Below, in pieces: positions 32,941 through 42,799 of a stretch of DNA of 64,000 nucleotides. The DNA lies in NCBI RefSeq assembly GCF_000471905.2, contig NW_006495813.1, positions 378,930-442,929 on the forward strand, in the 5' to 3' direction. The stretch is from Amborella trichopoda. Lineage: Eukaryota; Streptophyta; Magnoliopsida; Amborellales; Amborellaceae. Positions within the stretch are counted from its first letter, which is position 1, and every line of letters begins with the position of its first letter. The notes under the pieces are model-generated. The model was not told the origin of the DNA and searched no databases. It worked only from the letters and a program-made list of their open reading frames with translations. The position numbers and the translations under genes were made by a program.

Positions 32941-34432
32941 GAGATCTTCATTTTCAACATCAAGCCTACGAGTAACCGAATAAATTTCTTAAAGGATTTT
33001 TGTTTTCATGGGTCTATGAGATGAACTACTAGTAAAAGTAGATTGGCCACTAGAAGAAGCATCATGAATAGGATTCAAAGGGCTTTCTTGATGCTCAACT
33101 TGTCCCTTTTATTCCACTTTATCAACCTCAATAGTTTTCTTTTATTGATTATTTTTCCAATCCCATACTTTATTTTCATAAAAAATCACATCTCTACTCA
33201 AGAATACCTTTTAAGTAATGGGATTGTACAGCTTGTAACCCATTGTATTTTCTCCATAGCCAATGAATACACACTTTTCTCCTTTGTCATCAAGCTTTGC
33301 CCTTTTCTCTTTGGGAATTTTGGCAACATCCACACACCCAAAGATTCTTAGATGCTCTACATTTGGCTTGTAGGAACTCCAAGCTTCTTCGGGTGTCTTA
33401 TACTATAAACCTTTTATGGGACATCGATTCAACAACTATACTACACAAGCAATGGCCTCGGCCCAAAATTCCTTTGGCATTTCTTTTTCTTTTAACATGC
33501 ATCTTGCCATATTCAAAATAGTTCTATCCTTTTTTTCCGCCACACCATTTTGTTGTGGTGTGTAGGATGTGGTCATTTGGTGGCAAATTCCATGTTCTTT
33601 ACAAATTTTTTGGAAACATTAGAATTATATTCTCCACCTCTATCCGATCTTATCACTTTAATTTGAAAACCACCTTGTTTCTCCACAAAAGCTTTGAATT
33701 CCTTAAACACTTCAAACACTTCCGATTTTTCTTTAAGGAAATAAGCCCACGTTTTGCTACTATAATCATCAATAAAGGTTAGATTCTACTGAGACTTTCT
33801 ATGTGAAATGGGCTCAAGTGGTCCACACACATCCGTATGCACGAGTTGGAGAGGCTTTTATGCTTTCCTTGATTCTCCACTCTTGAAGCTTTCTCGATGT
33901 TGCTTTCCTACAATGCACCCTTCACATACTCCATCGGGTTTCTTTATTCTTGGTAAACCATTCACCATTTTTGCTTTTGACAACAATTTCAAACCACCAA
34001 AATTAAGACGCCCCAAACGAAAATGCCATAACCATGAATCATCATTCAAAATAGATTGAGGCATTTCACATTTTCACTTTTGATATTCATTGGAAACATT
34101 TTATTCTTAGTTATAATTATTTTGGCATTCAAATTGTTTCTTTGGTGTCTCAAATAAAGGCTACCATTTTTCATAAAAATATTATAGCCTTTTTCTAATA
34201 ATTGCCCCAGACTCAAAATGTTATTTTTCATGTCCAGTGCATAATATACATCGGAAATAAATTGATGACCACCATCCTTCATTTTTATCAAAATTTTACC
34301 TTTGCCTTTTAAGGGTCTTTTTGATAAGTCTCCAAATATTACATGCTTATGGCTTAATTCATTCAATTCCACAAACAATTCCTGCCTACCACACATGTTG
34401 CTTGCACCAGTGTCAAGATACCAAGTATCCAT
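32941..34432 (-). pseudogene. Copia element 2 protease and integrase
   Basis: From 34432: 'MDTWYLDTGASNMCG' keeps the DTG protease triad. 'WLWHFRLGRLNFGGLKLLSK' and 'CEGCIVGKQHR' (about 33900) are the pre-integrase His/Cys region. The integrase core is broken into several frames between 33850 and 33000; 'TSYTPQQNGVAEKK'-like text is readable around 33530-33560. Stops and frameshifts make it inactive. Confidence 0.8.
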
Positions 34433-34451
34433 TTGATTATCATTCTTATCA

Positions 34452-35435
34452 TTATAAACAAAGTTGGTTCTTCGTCATCATTTTATTTTTCAACAAAATT
34501 AGCATTTTCAAATACATCATTTTGGGAACGGTATCTACACTCGGAACTATAATGGCCATATTTTTGCAATTATAACATTGAATCATAGATTTTCCATATC
34601 TTGAATGATTGTATGGTCTTGAAAAATTACCTCTTCCTCGTCTTCTTTGCGCTTGTGGGTGGTTTTGATCTCTCACACCTCCATAGTTAAAGTTGCCTCT
34701 TCCACGTTCTTTCCTTCTATTGCCACGACCTCTTTGGCCTCTTCCTCCATGAGATTCTTCATTAGCTTCCTTCATTGTAAGGTTTGTTTGTAGTGCATGC
34801 TCCAAAGAGTTTTGAGTCCATTTTTGCAATCTTTGTTCATGGGCTTGAAAGAAACCCATGAGTTGATATATAGTCATAGCCTCTAAATCTTTTGATTCTT
34901 CAATGGCTACAACAATGTGCTCATACTTACGATCTAGTGATCGTAGTATTTTTTCCATTACTCTTACATCATCTATATTTTCTCCATTTCTTCTCAATTG
35001 GTTTACAACAACCAAAACCCTTGAGAAGTATTCAAAAATATTTTCGGATTCATTCATTTTCAATGCCTCAAACTCTTCCCTAAGAGTCTGAAGGCGCACT
35101 TTTTTCACCTTTTCAACTCCTTTGAAAGAATTTTGAAGAATGTCCCATACCTTCTTTGAATTTTCAGCGGAAGAAATTTTCTCAAAAGTGCTCTCATCAA
35201 TTCCTTGGTAAATAAGAAAGAGAGCTTTCTTGCCCAACCTTCTCGACTCCTTTAGCACGGTTCTTTGATTTTGATCCAAAGCGGCTTCTTCTTGCAGGGT
35301 TGCCGGTTCTACATACCCCTTTTCAACAACATCCTAAGCATCTTGAGACCCCAACAATGCCCTCATTTGAATACTCCAATTCTCATAGTTATCTTTGGTG
35401 AGAAGAGGAATTTGTGGTTGGATCAAGGGAGCCAT
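34452..35435 (-). pseudogene. Copia element 2 gag
   Basis: ATG at 35435 gives 'MAPLIQPQIPLLTKDNYENW', then a TAG (35336-35334) where relatives have Trp, then an open 275-residue stretch with 'VWDILQNSFKG', 'LRRNGENIDDVRVMEKIL' and a Gly/Arg-rich region. The CCHC knuckle starts 'IQCYNCK' (34590) but is thrown out of frame by one base. The main lesions are thus one nonsense change and one frameshift. Confidence 0.87.
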
Positions 35436-35449
35436 TCTTAAGAACTTTA

Positions 35450-35463
35450 GCTCTAATACCACT
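35450..35463 (-). promoter_or_regulatory. Primer-binding site of copia element 2
   Basis: On the minus strand directly after the 5' LTR: AGTGGTATTAGAGC, which fits the initiator Met-tRNA 3' end except for one C-to-T change (TGGTATCAGAGC expected). Confidence 0.85.
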
Positions 35464-35924
35464 TGTTAGAAAATAGGGAGAAAGAAGGCTTACGTTTAGA
35501 ATTTTTACTATGCACACAAAATAGATTCAACGCAATTTCTTCATTCTACTTGTACAAAAATTTAGTACATGTATATATAGACCACTTAGGAGCTTTCTAG
35601 ACTCTTTCTACACCATTATAGTGAAGTTTTCCCTCTCATAACTTACAATCTATATGCATTGACGAAATTACAAGATTATATAACAAAATTCTAGACTTCA
35701 CTCATTTCCAATTCAAATTTGCATGCATTGCATGCTTTGGACTCCTCTCTCTCAATCTTGGGACCCTTCTCTCTCAATCTTGGAATTCCTTGTGACCTTG
35801 GAACTCTACACAATTCTTTAACATCATTCCAAAATTACCCTTAACATAACTTTTCCAAAATGTCCCTTACATTTAAATCTAATACCCAAAATACCCTTGA
35901 ATATAATCAAGCTTATTCTTAACA
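35464..35924 (-). repeat. 5' LTR of copia element 2
   Basis: 461 bp, same ends as the copy at 30936-31396. It carries a 5-bp deletion near 35523 relative to the other LTR, balanced by small insertions. Confidence 0.93.
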
Positions 35925-35929
35925 AGATG

Positions 35930-36928
35930 ATGATGGGTGAATGATGATAATTCTGCTGATAATCTCACCAAAAGAATGAAATAATTGTCGCATTTTCTCT
36001 CTAAAAAAAGGGATGATATTGGTGATAATCACTGTTTATTTTTGAATTACAAGTCCATGGTTGTGGTGGTCCATGGTTTTTGATATGGACACAGTTTCTA
36101 TGTGGCCAGCTTGCATATAGTAGAAATGCAGGCTCGGCACTAAATATATTTTTTAACTATAATTTGATCCTAATTTTTATAGAATATATAATCTTTAACA
36201 TGGAGATCATGAATATGAAATTTTTTTTTGAAAACTAGAAGTAATAATTATATTAAAAACATAGTTGGACCGTTAGTTGCACTTGTTTTTAGATGGACCT
36301 CTAAAGATGGATGCTTTATACCTCTGGACCCCATATTTTAGAAATGCGGTCCAGCCCTCGTGAAACAATTTTCCTTTTGATATTGAAGCATTTTCTAAGT
36401 CATGGCTTTCTTTATAATCATTTTTACCTTCTAGTTTGCAAACCAGAATGTTAGACAGTTGAAAGTCTAAAATCCATGATCATCACAGATAATCTCATCT
36501 TAATTTCTCTTTCTTTAGCGCTGAAAATTGTAGCAGAGATCTTTCCTACGCTGTATGGTGCATTATAAGACATCATTTATCCGTTTTCCACTACACAGCC
36601 ATCCGCTATACATTCAATAGAAGGGAACGGCCGAGATTAACTATGTTATTCTATTTCAAAGAGAGCTACACTTAGTCTCTACCACCCATCATCAGGAACT
36701 AACGGTGGATACGTCCTGATTTACCATATACCGTACAGCACTAGTAGATCGGAAAATTGTAACTATTACTATATTATTATTGTGGATAAGGTTTATGTGA
36801 GTAGGTAGCCTTATCTATTTATAGTCACCTCTCCAAAATATGTTTTAGATATGGATTTTGGATTAAAAATCTTCAGGGAATGAAAATATCCAACATGATG
36901 GATAGGAATCTAAAAAGAAAATAAATAT
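35930..36928 (+). other. Remaining intron 1 sequence
   Basis: AT-rich with no domain. An imperfect GGTTAC-like stretch is not convincing as an element. Probably original intron plus unrecognised old repeats. Confidence 0.5.
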
Positions 36929-37313
36929 GGGTGTGGTTTGCATAAGGTTGCAACCTTGAACAATTCAATTACGGCATATCTCCAAATTCTATAATAAAAT
37001 GTAATTTTGGTGTTAGGATTGCCTGAAAATCTATTTCCAACTCTAATTATGAAATTTTAAACTCCAAAAATAGTTCAAATGAAGTAGATCTATAAACATA
37101 TGAAAATCTTGAAAATGGATAGTTTAGATAATGTGTTGCAAGTGCATTATTTTTTAGACTCAATTTTTTTTTTTTTTTCATATTCATACATCTTGATGTC
37201 GAGATGATTAATTAGAGGCTTTTTCAACATTAAAACAAAATTTTCCGATGGATTTTTAAGTTGCAACCTTAATTCTACATCTTAAGGTTGCAACCTTATA
37301 TAAACTTCTTCCG
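36929..37313 (-). mobile_element. hAT-type MITE in intron 1, perfect 8-bp target duplication
   Basis: Starts GGGTGTGGTTTGCATAAGG and ends (inverse) CGGAAGAAGTTTATATAAGG. Both ends are followed inward by the self-complementary AAGGTTGCAACCTT. ATAAATAT flanks it at 36921-36928 and 37314-37321. Same family as 3118-3553, but a subfamily with the GTTGCAAC palindrome. Confidence 0.88.
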
Positions 37314-37323
37314 ATAAATATTA

Positions 37324-37756
37324 GGGTAAATTTTGGATACCTCCAAAGTGAACTTTGTAGACATTTTACCTCCAAATAATTTTAGCGTCCCCCCATGACC
37401 CAGTTACTATTTTTTCTTACTTTTACCCTAATAAAAAAAGTCATTGTTTTAAAGACTAAACTATCATTCCCCTCCTATACCCTATCCTGGTAGAGAGATA
37501 GGTTGGGTAGAGAGACAAAAAGAGAGATAGGATGGGTAGAGAGAGAGAGAGGGGGGTTTAGAGAGAGAGAGGTTGGGTAGAGAGAGATTTAATGGGTATG
37601 GTAAATGAGGGGAATTGTAATTTAGTCTTTAAAACAATATTTTTTTGATGGGGGTAAAAGCAAGAAAAAACAGTAATTGAGTCATGGATGTGATTCTAAA
37701 AGTATTGAGAGTAGAATGTCTAAACAATGAATTTTGGGGGTTTCCTTAATTTTCTC
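37324..37756. mobile_element. Foldback Mutator-type element in intron 1, perfect 9-bp target duplication
   Basis: Inverted arms of about 150 bp: the left arm has 'tactattttttcttactttt' and 'ttgttttaaagactaaac', and the right arm has their inverses. The centre is GAGAGATAGG/GGTTGGGTAGAGAGA repeats (37490-37600). TAAATATTA stands at 37315-37323 and 37757-37765. Its left duplication overlaps the right duplication of the neighbouring hAT-type MITE. Confidence 0.87.
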
Positions 37757-37945
37757 TAAATATTAAAAATAAAGAAAGAGATTTTGTAATATAATTTTAA
37801 CTTCATTAATTGTAAATTTCTTAGAGACAACCACATCCTTCTACAATATGGATGTTTAGTATATTGTAAAAGTAGGTCCCCTTACTACTATTTTCCTATT
37901 GTTTTTGTTAGATGGGGTATTAAGGATTTTAGTGTTTCATGGCAG

Positions 37946-38125
37946 GAGCTAGATGGAGAGGACGCAAGGCTTGTGGATCATTTTGATGTAATAGCAGGGA
38001 CCAGCTCAGGTGGGCTTGTAACCGCCATGCTCACCACACCTGACGTAAACAATCGTCCCCTTTATGCGGCTAAAGACAGTCCCCTTCTACCTTGAGCATT
38101 GCCCTAAGATTTTTCCACAGCCACG
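37946..38125 (+). pseudogene. Patatin-like gene exon 2, frameshifted
   Basis: Acceptor 'catggcag' then '[20 protein letters not shown]' and '[20 protein letters not shown]', 'AAKD'. Seven bases instead of a multiple of three separate the last Asp codon (38074) from the codon for Phe of '[13 protein letters not shown]', so the reading frame shifts. The donor is CG/GTAAGG at 38125/38126. Confidence 0.87.
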
Positions 38126-38335
38126 GTAAGGGAGGTCACGATTACTTATAACCGTCCGATATGAAAGCTAATAGCTTGGGGTGTGTCACAAAGTTCGAGG
38201 TAGTTTTTTTGGAACTTTAGGTCTAGTCAATGAAATAAATGTAGCTACTCAATTTCACATCCAATGGTCAAGATTAATTGTGACCATCTTGTATCATTTA
38301 TATCAAAGATAAATGGTCTCATTATATACTTTCCC
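38126..38335. mobile_element. Family P MITE abutting the exon 2 splice donor
   Basis: 'ggtcacgattacttataacc' begins 8 bases after the exon and continues with 'atttcacatccaatggtcaa', 'gattaattgtgacc' and the right end 'gataaatggtctcattatat'. The left terminal repeat (about 25 bp) is missing, so the element's inner sequence starts right behind GTAAGGGA. Confidence 0.7.
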
Positions 38336-38364
38336 CTAAGAAAAAATATATTTTGAACCTTGAA

Positions 38365-38885
38365 AGTTAGGGGTGTCAATGAACCCAGACCTGACCCGGG
38401 ACCTGCGGGGAATACCTAACACGGGTTTGGGTATGGGTCCAACATTTGGATCCGACGGGTCGACCCGCACCCAATTCATACCCGTCCCGTACCTGTAAAC
38501 TGTTGGAGATAAAATACTTCAACCTTTGGGTGTATTAAGGATTGTATACAATAAGAACTAGTAGTCATCTTTAGCTAATAAACGACAAATTAGACGGCTT
38601 GAAATCTAATTGCAGGTGATTATGACCTTGTTGCCAATAATATAGGTATATGATGGGAAAATAAGGGCCAAAAAAAAAAAAAACTGTCATAGTGAAGGTG
38701 GCAATGGACCCGATCATACCAGACCCGGGATCCGATAGGATAGACACATGACCCAATAGGTATGGGTGTGGGTCTAACTTTTGAACCCAACGGTCCAAAA
38801 CTTGGATCCGAATACTATTTGTGTATGTGTTCGGGTTCAGCCGGACCCGACCCGTACCTGACCTGACCTGTTTCCACCCCTAGTG
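38365..38885. repeat. Two GACCCG-rich cryptic repeats in intron 2
   Basis: 38371-38506 ('cagacctgacccgggacctg', 'gtcgacccgcacccaattc') and 38700-38881 ('accagacccgggatccgata', 'cggacccgacccgtacctga') are diverged copies of one repeat with an opening 'gtggcaatg(g)acccg'. They are dense in ACCCG, GGATCC and GGGTC words in an AT-rich background. Confidence 0.75.
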
Positions 38886-39279
38886 AAAGTACACCGTTAT
38901 TGGACTCCTTAATTACCAGAGATGCATTAATATGCATGAGAAATGATGAAAGCAATATTGATGTGTTTTGGATTCTCAATCTATGTTTAAGCTGAATTGT
39001 TGGAAGGGGACCTCAATTGAACTGCACTTCATTTAAATTTTTTGCAGCAAATAATTATAATTTTAATAGGCGACAACAAATACATGTTATAAGATGGATT
39101 TTTGGAAGGGGAATTTAAACTTTTTCCCACGAATGATTATAGTTTTGATCAGTGATAAAGGATATCATTTGAGTAAGAGCACCGTACATGTCACGCACGT
39201 AAAATCGATCCAGAACCATGGTAAGACATACATGAGTGGTGAATACACTTCCAAACATGGCATATATATTAAAATTCAA

Positions 39280-39665
39280 GTTTTAAGAGGAGCACGTATA
39301 CCATGCTCTCTCGGGAGTATAGTTTATTTCTACTCCATGACCTACTCAAGAGGTTTTTTTTTTTCTATATGAAATTTTGTTAACCACCTTAGAATCACTA
39401 GATGATTGTTTTCAAAAAAACTAATTTGAAACTTGAGTTTCGAACAGTTAGATCTAACCTTTTAAAAATTAGACGGTTCTTATTTAATGGTGAGGCCTTA
39501 TTTTTTTGAGGGATTAGAGGGGGCAATTAGAAATTTTTTTTATTATTAAGGATAATCTATGTGAATAGTATATATGCTCCAAAATTGGGGTCCTAAAACT
39601 AATCCTAGGTGGGTGTTTCCTTAAGGGAGTAAATGGAGGTGTACTACGTAGGGAGTAGAATATCT
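39280..39665. repeat. Dispersed repeat, uninterrupted copy, in intron 2
   Basis: Homologous to the pieces at 23280-23377 and 29799-30300. It contains 'caccttagaatcactagatg' (39385) and 'aatcctaggtgggtgt' (39600) without the copia element or MITE found in the other copy, so it serves as an empty-site reference. Confidence 0.7.
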
Positions 39666-40034
39666 TTCCGATTTTAATATAGGTTCGAAGTAGTTTATTA
39701 GAACTGAATAATAAAACGTCATACTTTCTAATTGTGTTTTAAAACCTGGTGATTTCCTGTCTGGATCGACAACTTCGATGGGAATTGGAGGGGAACGAAC
39801 TTGTTCTAGCATGGTATAAGTTTCGACCTATAACCCCCTAAAACTCTGTGGGTCCCATTTTAATTCCACCCCATAAATCTATTTTTTTTTTATTGTATTT
39901 TATTTATTTTTAATGTGTTTTGCATCACCTAGTCATATCTGATCCAAATCATCGATCCAGCGATTCAACAGGAATTTGTGGGGGAACAATCTGTTCACCG
40001 ATCATCATCAGCATCAAAGATTTTTTCTAATTAA

Positions 40035-40260
40035 TTAAGGCCGGCTACATGAATCTTGGTCTGCTATTCCGCTCTATTAAGGGTCTATATCCTCATTGAG
40101 GCCATAGGTCCTATATATTTTCTCACTATTTTCAACATGTTATTTTGGGCCTACCCCTTGCCCTTTTTGAGCTTTCTCCTTGAACTAACTCGCACCTCTG
40201 AGCGGGTGTTGTACTAGGTCTGGTTACACATGACTAGCCCACCTAGGCCTACTCTCTCTC
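40035..40260. repeat. Repeat shared with 41387-41518
   Basis: 'acatgaatcttggtctgcta', 'gaggccataggtcc' and 'gggcctaccccttgcc' match 41390-41518 in direct orientation, diverged. It borders the RTE fragment, but I cannot show that it belongs to it. Confidence 0.6.
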
Positions 40261-40269
40261 ACCTTATTA

Positions 40270-41000
40270 CTTATTGGTGCTACACCTAAATTTTTCCAAT
40301 ACCTACCAAATCAAATATCGAGGTACTCCATCACAAGCTTCCTCTATATCAATGAAGAGCATATGGAGGTCTTTTCCCTTCACCCTAAATTTCTCAATTA
40401 GTTGCCTAAGTAGGAAAATAGCCTTGGTTGTTATCCTCCTTGGCATAAAATTGAATTAATTTTCTTATACACTTGTTTCATGCCTTAGATGCTCAATCAG
40501 TCTCTCTTAGAGCTTCATAATGTGGCTCATAAGTTTGATCTCTCGGTAGTTCGCACAATTCTGTAAGTCTATTTTGTTTTTGTAAATAGGTACCACAATA
40601 AATTTCCTCCATTTGTCAGATATTTCTTTTGTTCTCAACACCTTGTTGAACAACTTGGTTAGCTAGTCAATGCCAATCTCCCCCATGCACTTCTAAACAT
40701 CTATCGGGATATCACTTGGTCCTAAAGCCTTTCCTATCTTCATTATTTTCAAAGTTTTTTTCACTTTCGATATCCTAATCTTACAAATGTATCTATGACC
40801 TCCACCCTCATTCATGCCAACGGTTCTTAATAAACTATATTACTATTGTGTTCGTCATTTAATAATTTTTTAAAATAAATTATCCACCTTTCGTTGACCA
40901 CTTCATCCTTGACCACGACCTTTTGATCCCCACTCTTAATGTATTTAATGTAGTCTAAATCCCTACACTTTTTCTCTTTAATCTGCCCCACCAATCCAAG
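40270..41000 (-). pseudogene. RTE-type LINE fragment in intron 2 (first half of reverse transcriptase)
   Basis: Minus strand: 'DEVVNERWIIYFKKLLN' (40890), 'GLGPSDIPIDV' (40725), 'WRKFIVVPIYKNK' (40605), 'LQNCANYREIKLMSH' (40560), 'NQFNFMPRRITTKAIFLLRQ' (40450), and 'MLFIDIEEACDGVP' (about 40362-40325) with the first catalytic Asp. Stops are frequent. It ends just behind that motif; the complementary second half of an RTE reverse transcriptase is seen at 7560-8560. Antisense to the patatin-like gene. Confidence 0.82.
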
Positions 41001-41072
41001 TTTTAAAACACTGGTTTGTCATGTTAAGTGGTTTATTGATGTTTGTCTTTTTGTTGCTGTTGTTGGCTGCAG

Positions 41073-41258
41073 AGGTCCTTTCAGTTCGGCTTTAAAGATG
41101 ATGAACGCTGTGCTAGGTCCTAAATATGATGGCAAGTATTTGAGGAGCCTTGTGCGTGAGAATCTTGAAGACAAGAGGCTCCATGACCCCTTGACCCATA
41201 TCGTCATCCAACTTTTGATATCAACTTACTTCAACCTACTATCTTTGCGTCCTACCAG
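41073..41258 (+). pseudogene. Patatin-like gene exon 3, frameshifted
   Basis: After the 'gttggctgcag' acceptor: 'GPFSSALKMMNAVLGPKYDG', 'KYLRSLVRENLEDKRLHDPL', 'THIVI'. A one-base loss at about 41208 shifts the frame, and the following family motif around 'FDI' and 'QPTIF' is readable only one frame over. Donor CAG/GTTTGC at 41258/41259. Confidence 0.85.
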
Positions 41259-41386
41259 GTTTGCTCTATCCCTCTTTGTTCGCGCACACGCACGTGCGCT
41301 TGTATAACACCCAAAGAATTCAAATATGATTGATATTGAACCCTATATTTTTCATTATCGTGAGAGGCTTTTTTCAACTAATTAGG

Positions 41387-41518
41387 GTCACTTCACGAAT
41401 CCTGATCCGCCATTCTACTATATTAATGGTCTTTCCTCAGTGAAGCCATAAGCCTCCATATCTTTTATCACTACTTCCAACTATGTTCTTGTGGGCATAC
41501 CCTTGCTCTTTTTGAGTT
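41387..41518. repeat. Second copy of the 40035-40185 repeat, intron 3
   Basis: 'cacgaatcctgatccgccat', 'gaagccataagcctcc' and 'gggcatacccttgctctt' mirror the 40.1-kb sequence. Intron 3 is otherwise short. Confidence 0.6.
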
Positions 41519-41552
41519 GACGGCTTATATTTTTATGATCCTTAATTTACAG

Positions 41553-41717
41553 CTAAAGGATGGCAGCACTTCAAAGGATGCACTGCTCTCCGACACTTGC
41601 ATAAGTACTTCTGCAGCACCAACCTATGTGCTTGCCCATTATTTTGAGAATAAAGGGTCTGGTGGAGAGGTCAGGTTCTTTCACCTCATTGATGGCGGGG
41701 TTGCTGCTAATAATCCT
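41553..41717 (+). pseudogene. Patatin-like gene exon 4
   Basis: From 'ttaatttacag': '[20 protein letters not shown]', '[20 protein letters not shown]', '[15 protein letters not shown]'. The DGG motif supplies the catalytic Asp of the Ser-Asp dyad. Open throughout; donor CCT/GTAATC at 41718. Confidence 0.88.
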
Positions 41718-41812
41718 GTAATCTCTTTCTCTCTCCCCCCATTTCAATGAACCAGGAATTTCAGCAAACATACTTTTTTTGTTATATTTATACTCTTTCC
41801 TTCCATTTGCAG

Positions 41813-42115
41813 ACACTAGTAGCAATCAGTGAGGTGACAAAAGAGCTTTCTCGAGACAATCCGGATTTTTTTCAAACCAAACCATTGGATTATGCTCAAT
41901 TTCTTGTCATCTCTCTTGGGACTGGTTCAGTGAAAACACAAGAAATTTATAGTGCCAAGGCTGCTGCTGGTTGGGGTGTACTGCGATGGCTTTACAACAA
42001 GGGTAATTCGCCATTAGTGGACACTTTGTCTCAAGCAAGTGCAGACATGGTGGATGTTCATAACTCTATTGTATTTCAAGCGCTTAAGTCGAAAGATAAT
42101 TTTCTCAGAATCCAG
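41813..42115 (+). pseudogene. Patatin-like gene exon 5
   Basis: From 'catttgcag': 'TLVAISEVTKELSRDNPDFF', 'FLVISLGTGSVK', 'AAAGWGVLRWLYNKGNSPLV', 'MVDVHNSIVFQALKSKDNFL', 'RIQ'. 101 codons, open, phase 0 at both ends; donor CAG/GTATAA. This is the best-preserved exon. Confidence 0.9.
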
Positions 42116-42794
42116 GTATAAATGCAATTTCTAGTAAGGGGCACCTACTATGAGCAACTTTTATAAAATGGCTCATCACAAATTCAGCAGCTCAGCCTAA
42201 ATTTTACAACATTTAATAGAGCATGGTCTTGGTTTTGTTGAATCTTACATGAAGCTCTTGTTAAATTCCAAGATATGCAAACCATAGGTAAATTACTCAT
42301 AAAACCTTTGTTAATTTTGTGACTAAAACTATAAGAATTTGTGAAGCTCCAACAACACCACCTGCAGAAACTAGCGCAGCTCAGATCAATGATTCAAAAC
42401 TGACTAAGTCCACTCAGACTTGGCTGAGTTGCTCAACTTCTTGCCGGGTACTCAGGTGCAATTAGGCCCACTTAAAAAGTTAAAAAAATTATAAAAATAT
42501 ATTAATATGTGGACCAATGTGCAAAACTTATTTATGTAATTTGGATTTATTTTTTTTACAATGATTTGCAAGTTTTCCTTGTCATGTGCCCTATTTTATA
42601 CTTTCCTCTTGTTTTGCATTTTCTAAAATGTCATGCAAAATTCATGTTTTATATTTTATTTATTTATTTTTGACTACTAGTGTTGTCTTTGGCTTTTTTT
42701 TCACTTTTTCACTTTTTACTTAATTTTTAAAATAATTTTTATTTTGTTTTTTATTTTTCACCGTCGTTTGAGCCCAATACACTGCTCAGCCAAG
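42116..42794 (+). other. Left part of intron 5
   Basis: T-rich non-coding sequence. 'gctgagttgctcaacttc' and similar text shows no repeat structure I can assign. Confidence 0.5.
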
Positions 42795-42799
42795 CCCAC

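Larger units (their letters stand above)
30936..35924 (-). mobile_element. Ty1/copia retrotransposon 2 in intron 1, full length
   Basis: 4989 bp between perfect 5-bp duplications AGATG at 30931-30935 and 35925-35929. Two 461-bp LTRs (30936-31396, 35464-35924) begin TGTTAGAAAATAGGGAG and end TTAACA. By eye they differ at about 9 percent of positions. The minus strand carries gag, protease, integrase, reverse transcriptase and RNase H. It is antisense to the patatin-like gene. Younger than copia element 1 by LTR divergence. Confidence 0.95.

Noticed and set aside
34321-34575. Plus-strand frames antisense to copia element 2
   Set aside because: Shadows of the minus-strand gag and protease; no features of their own.
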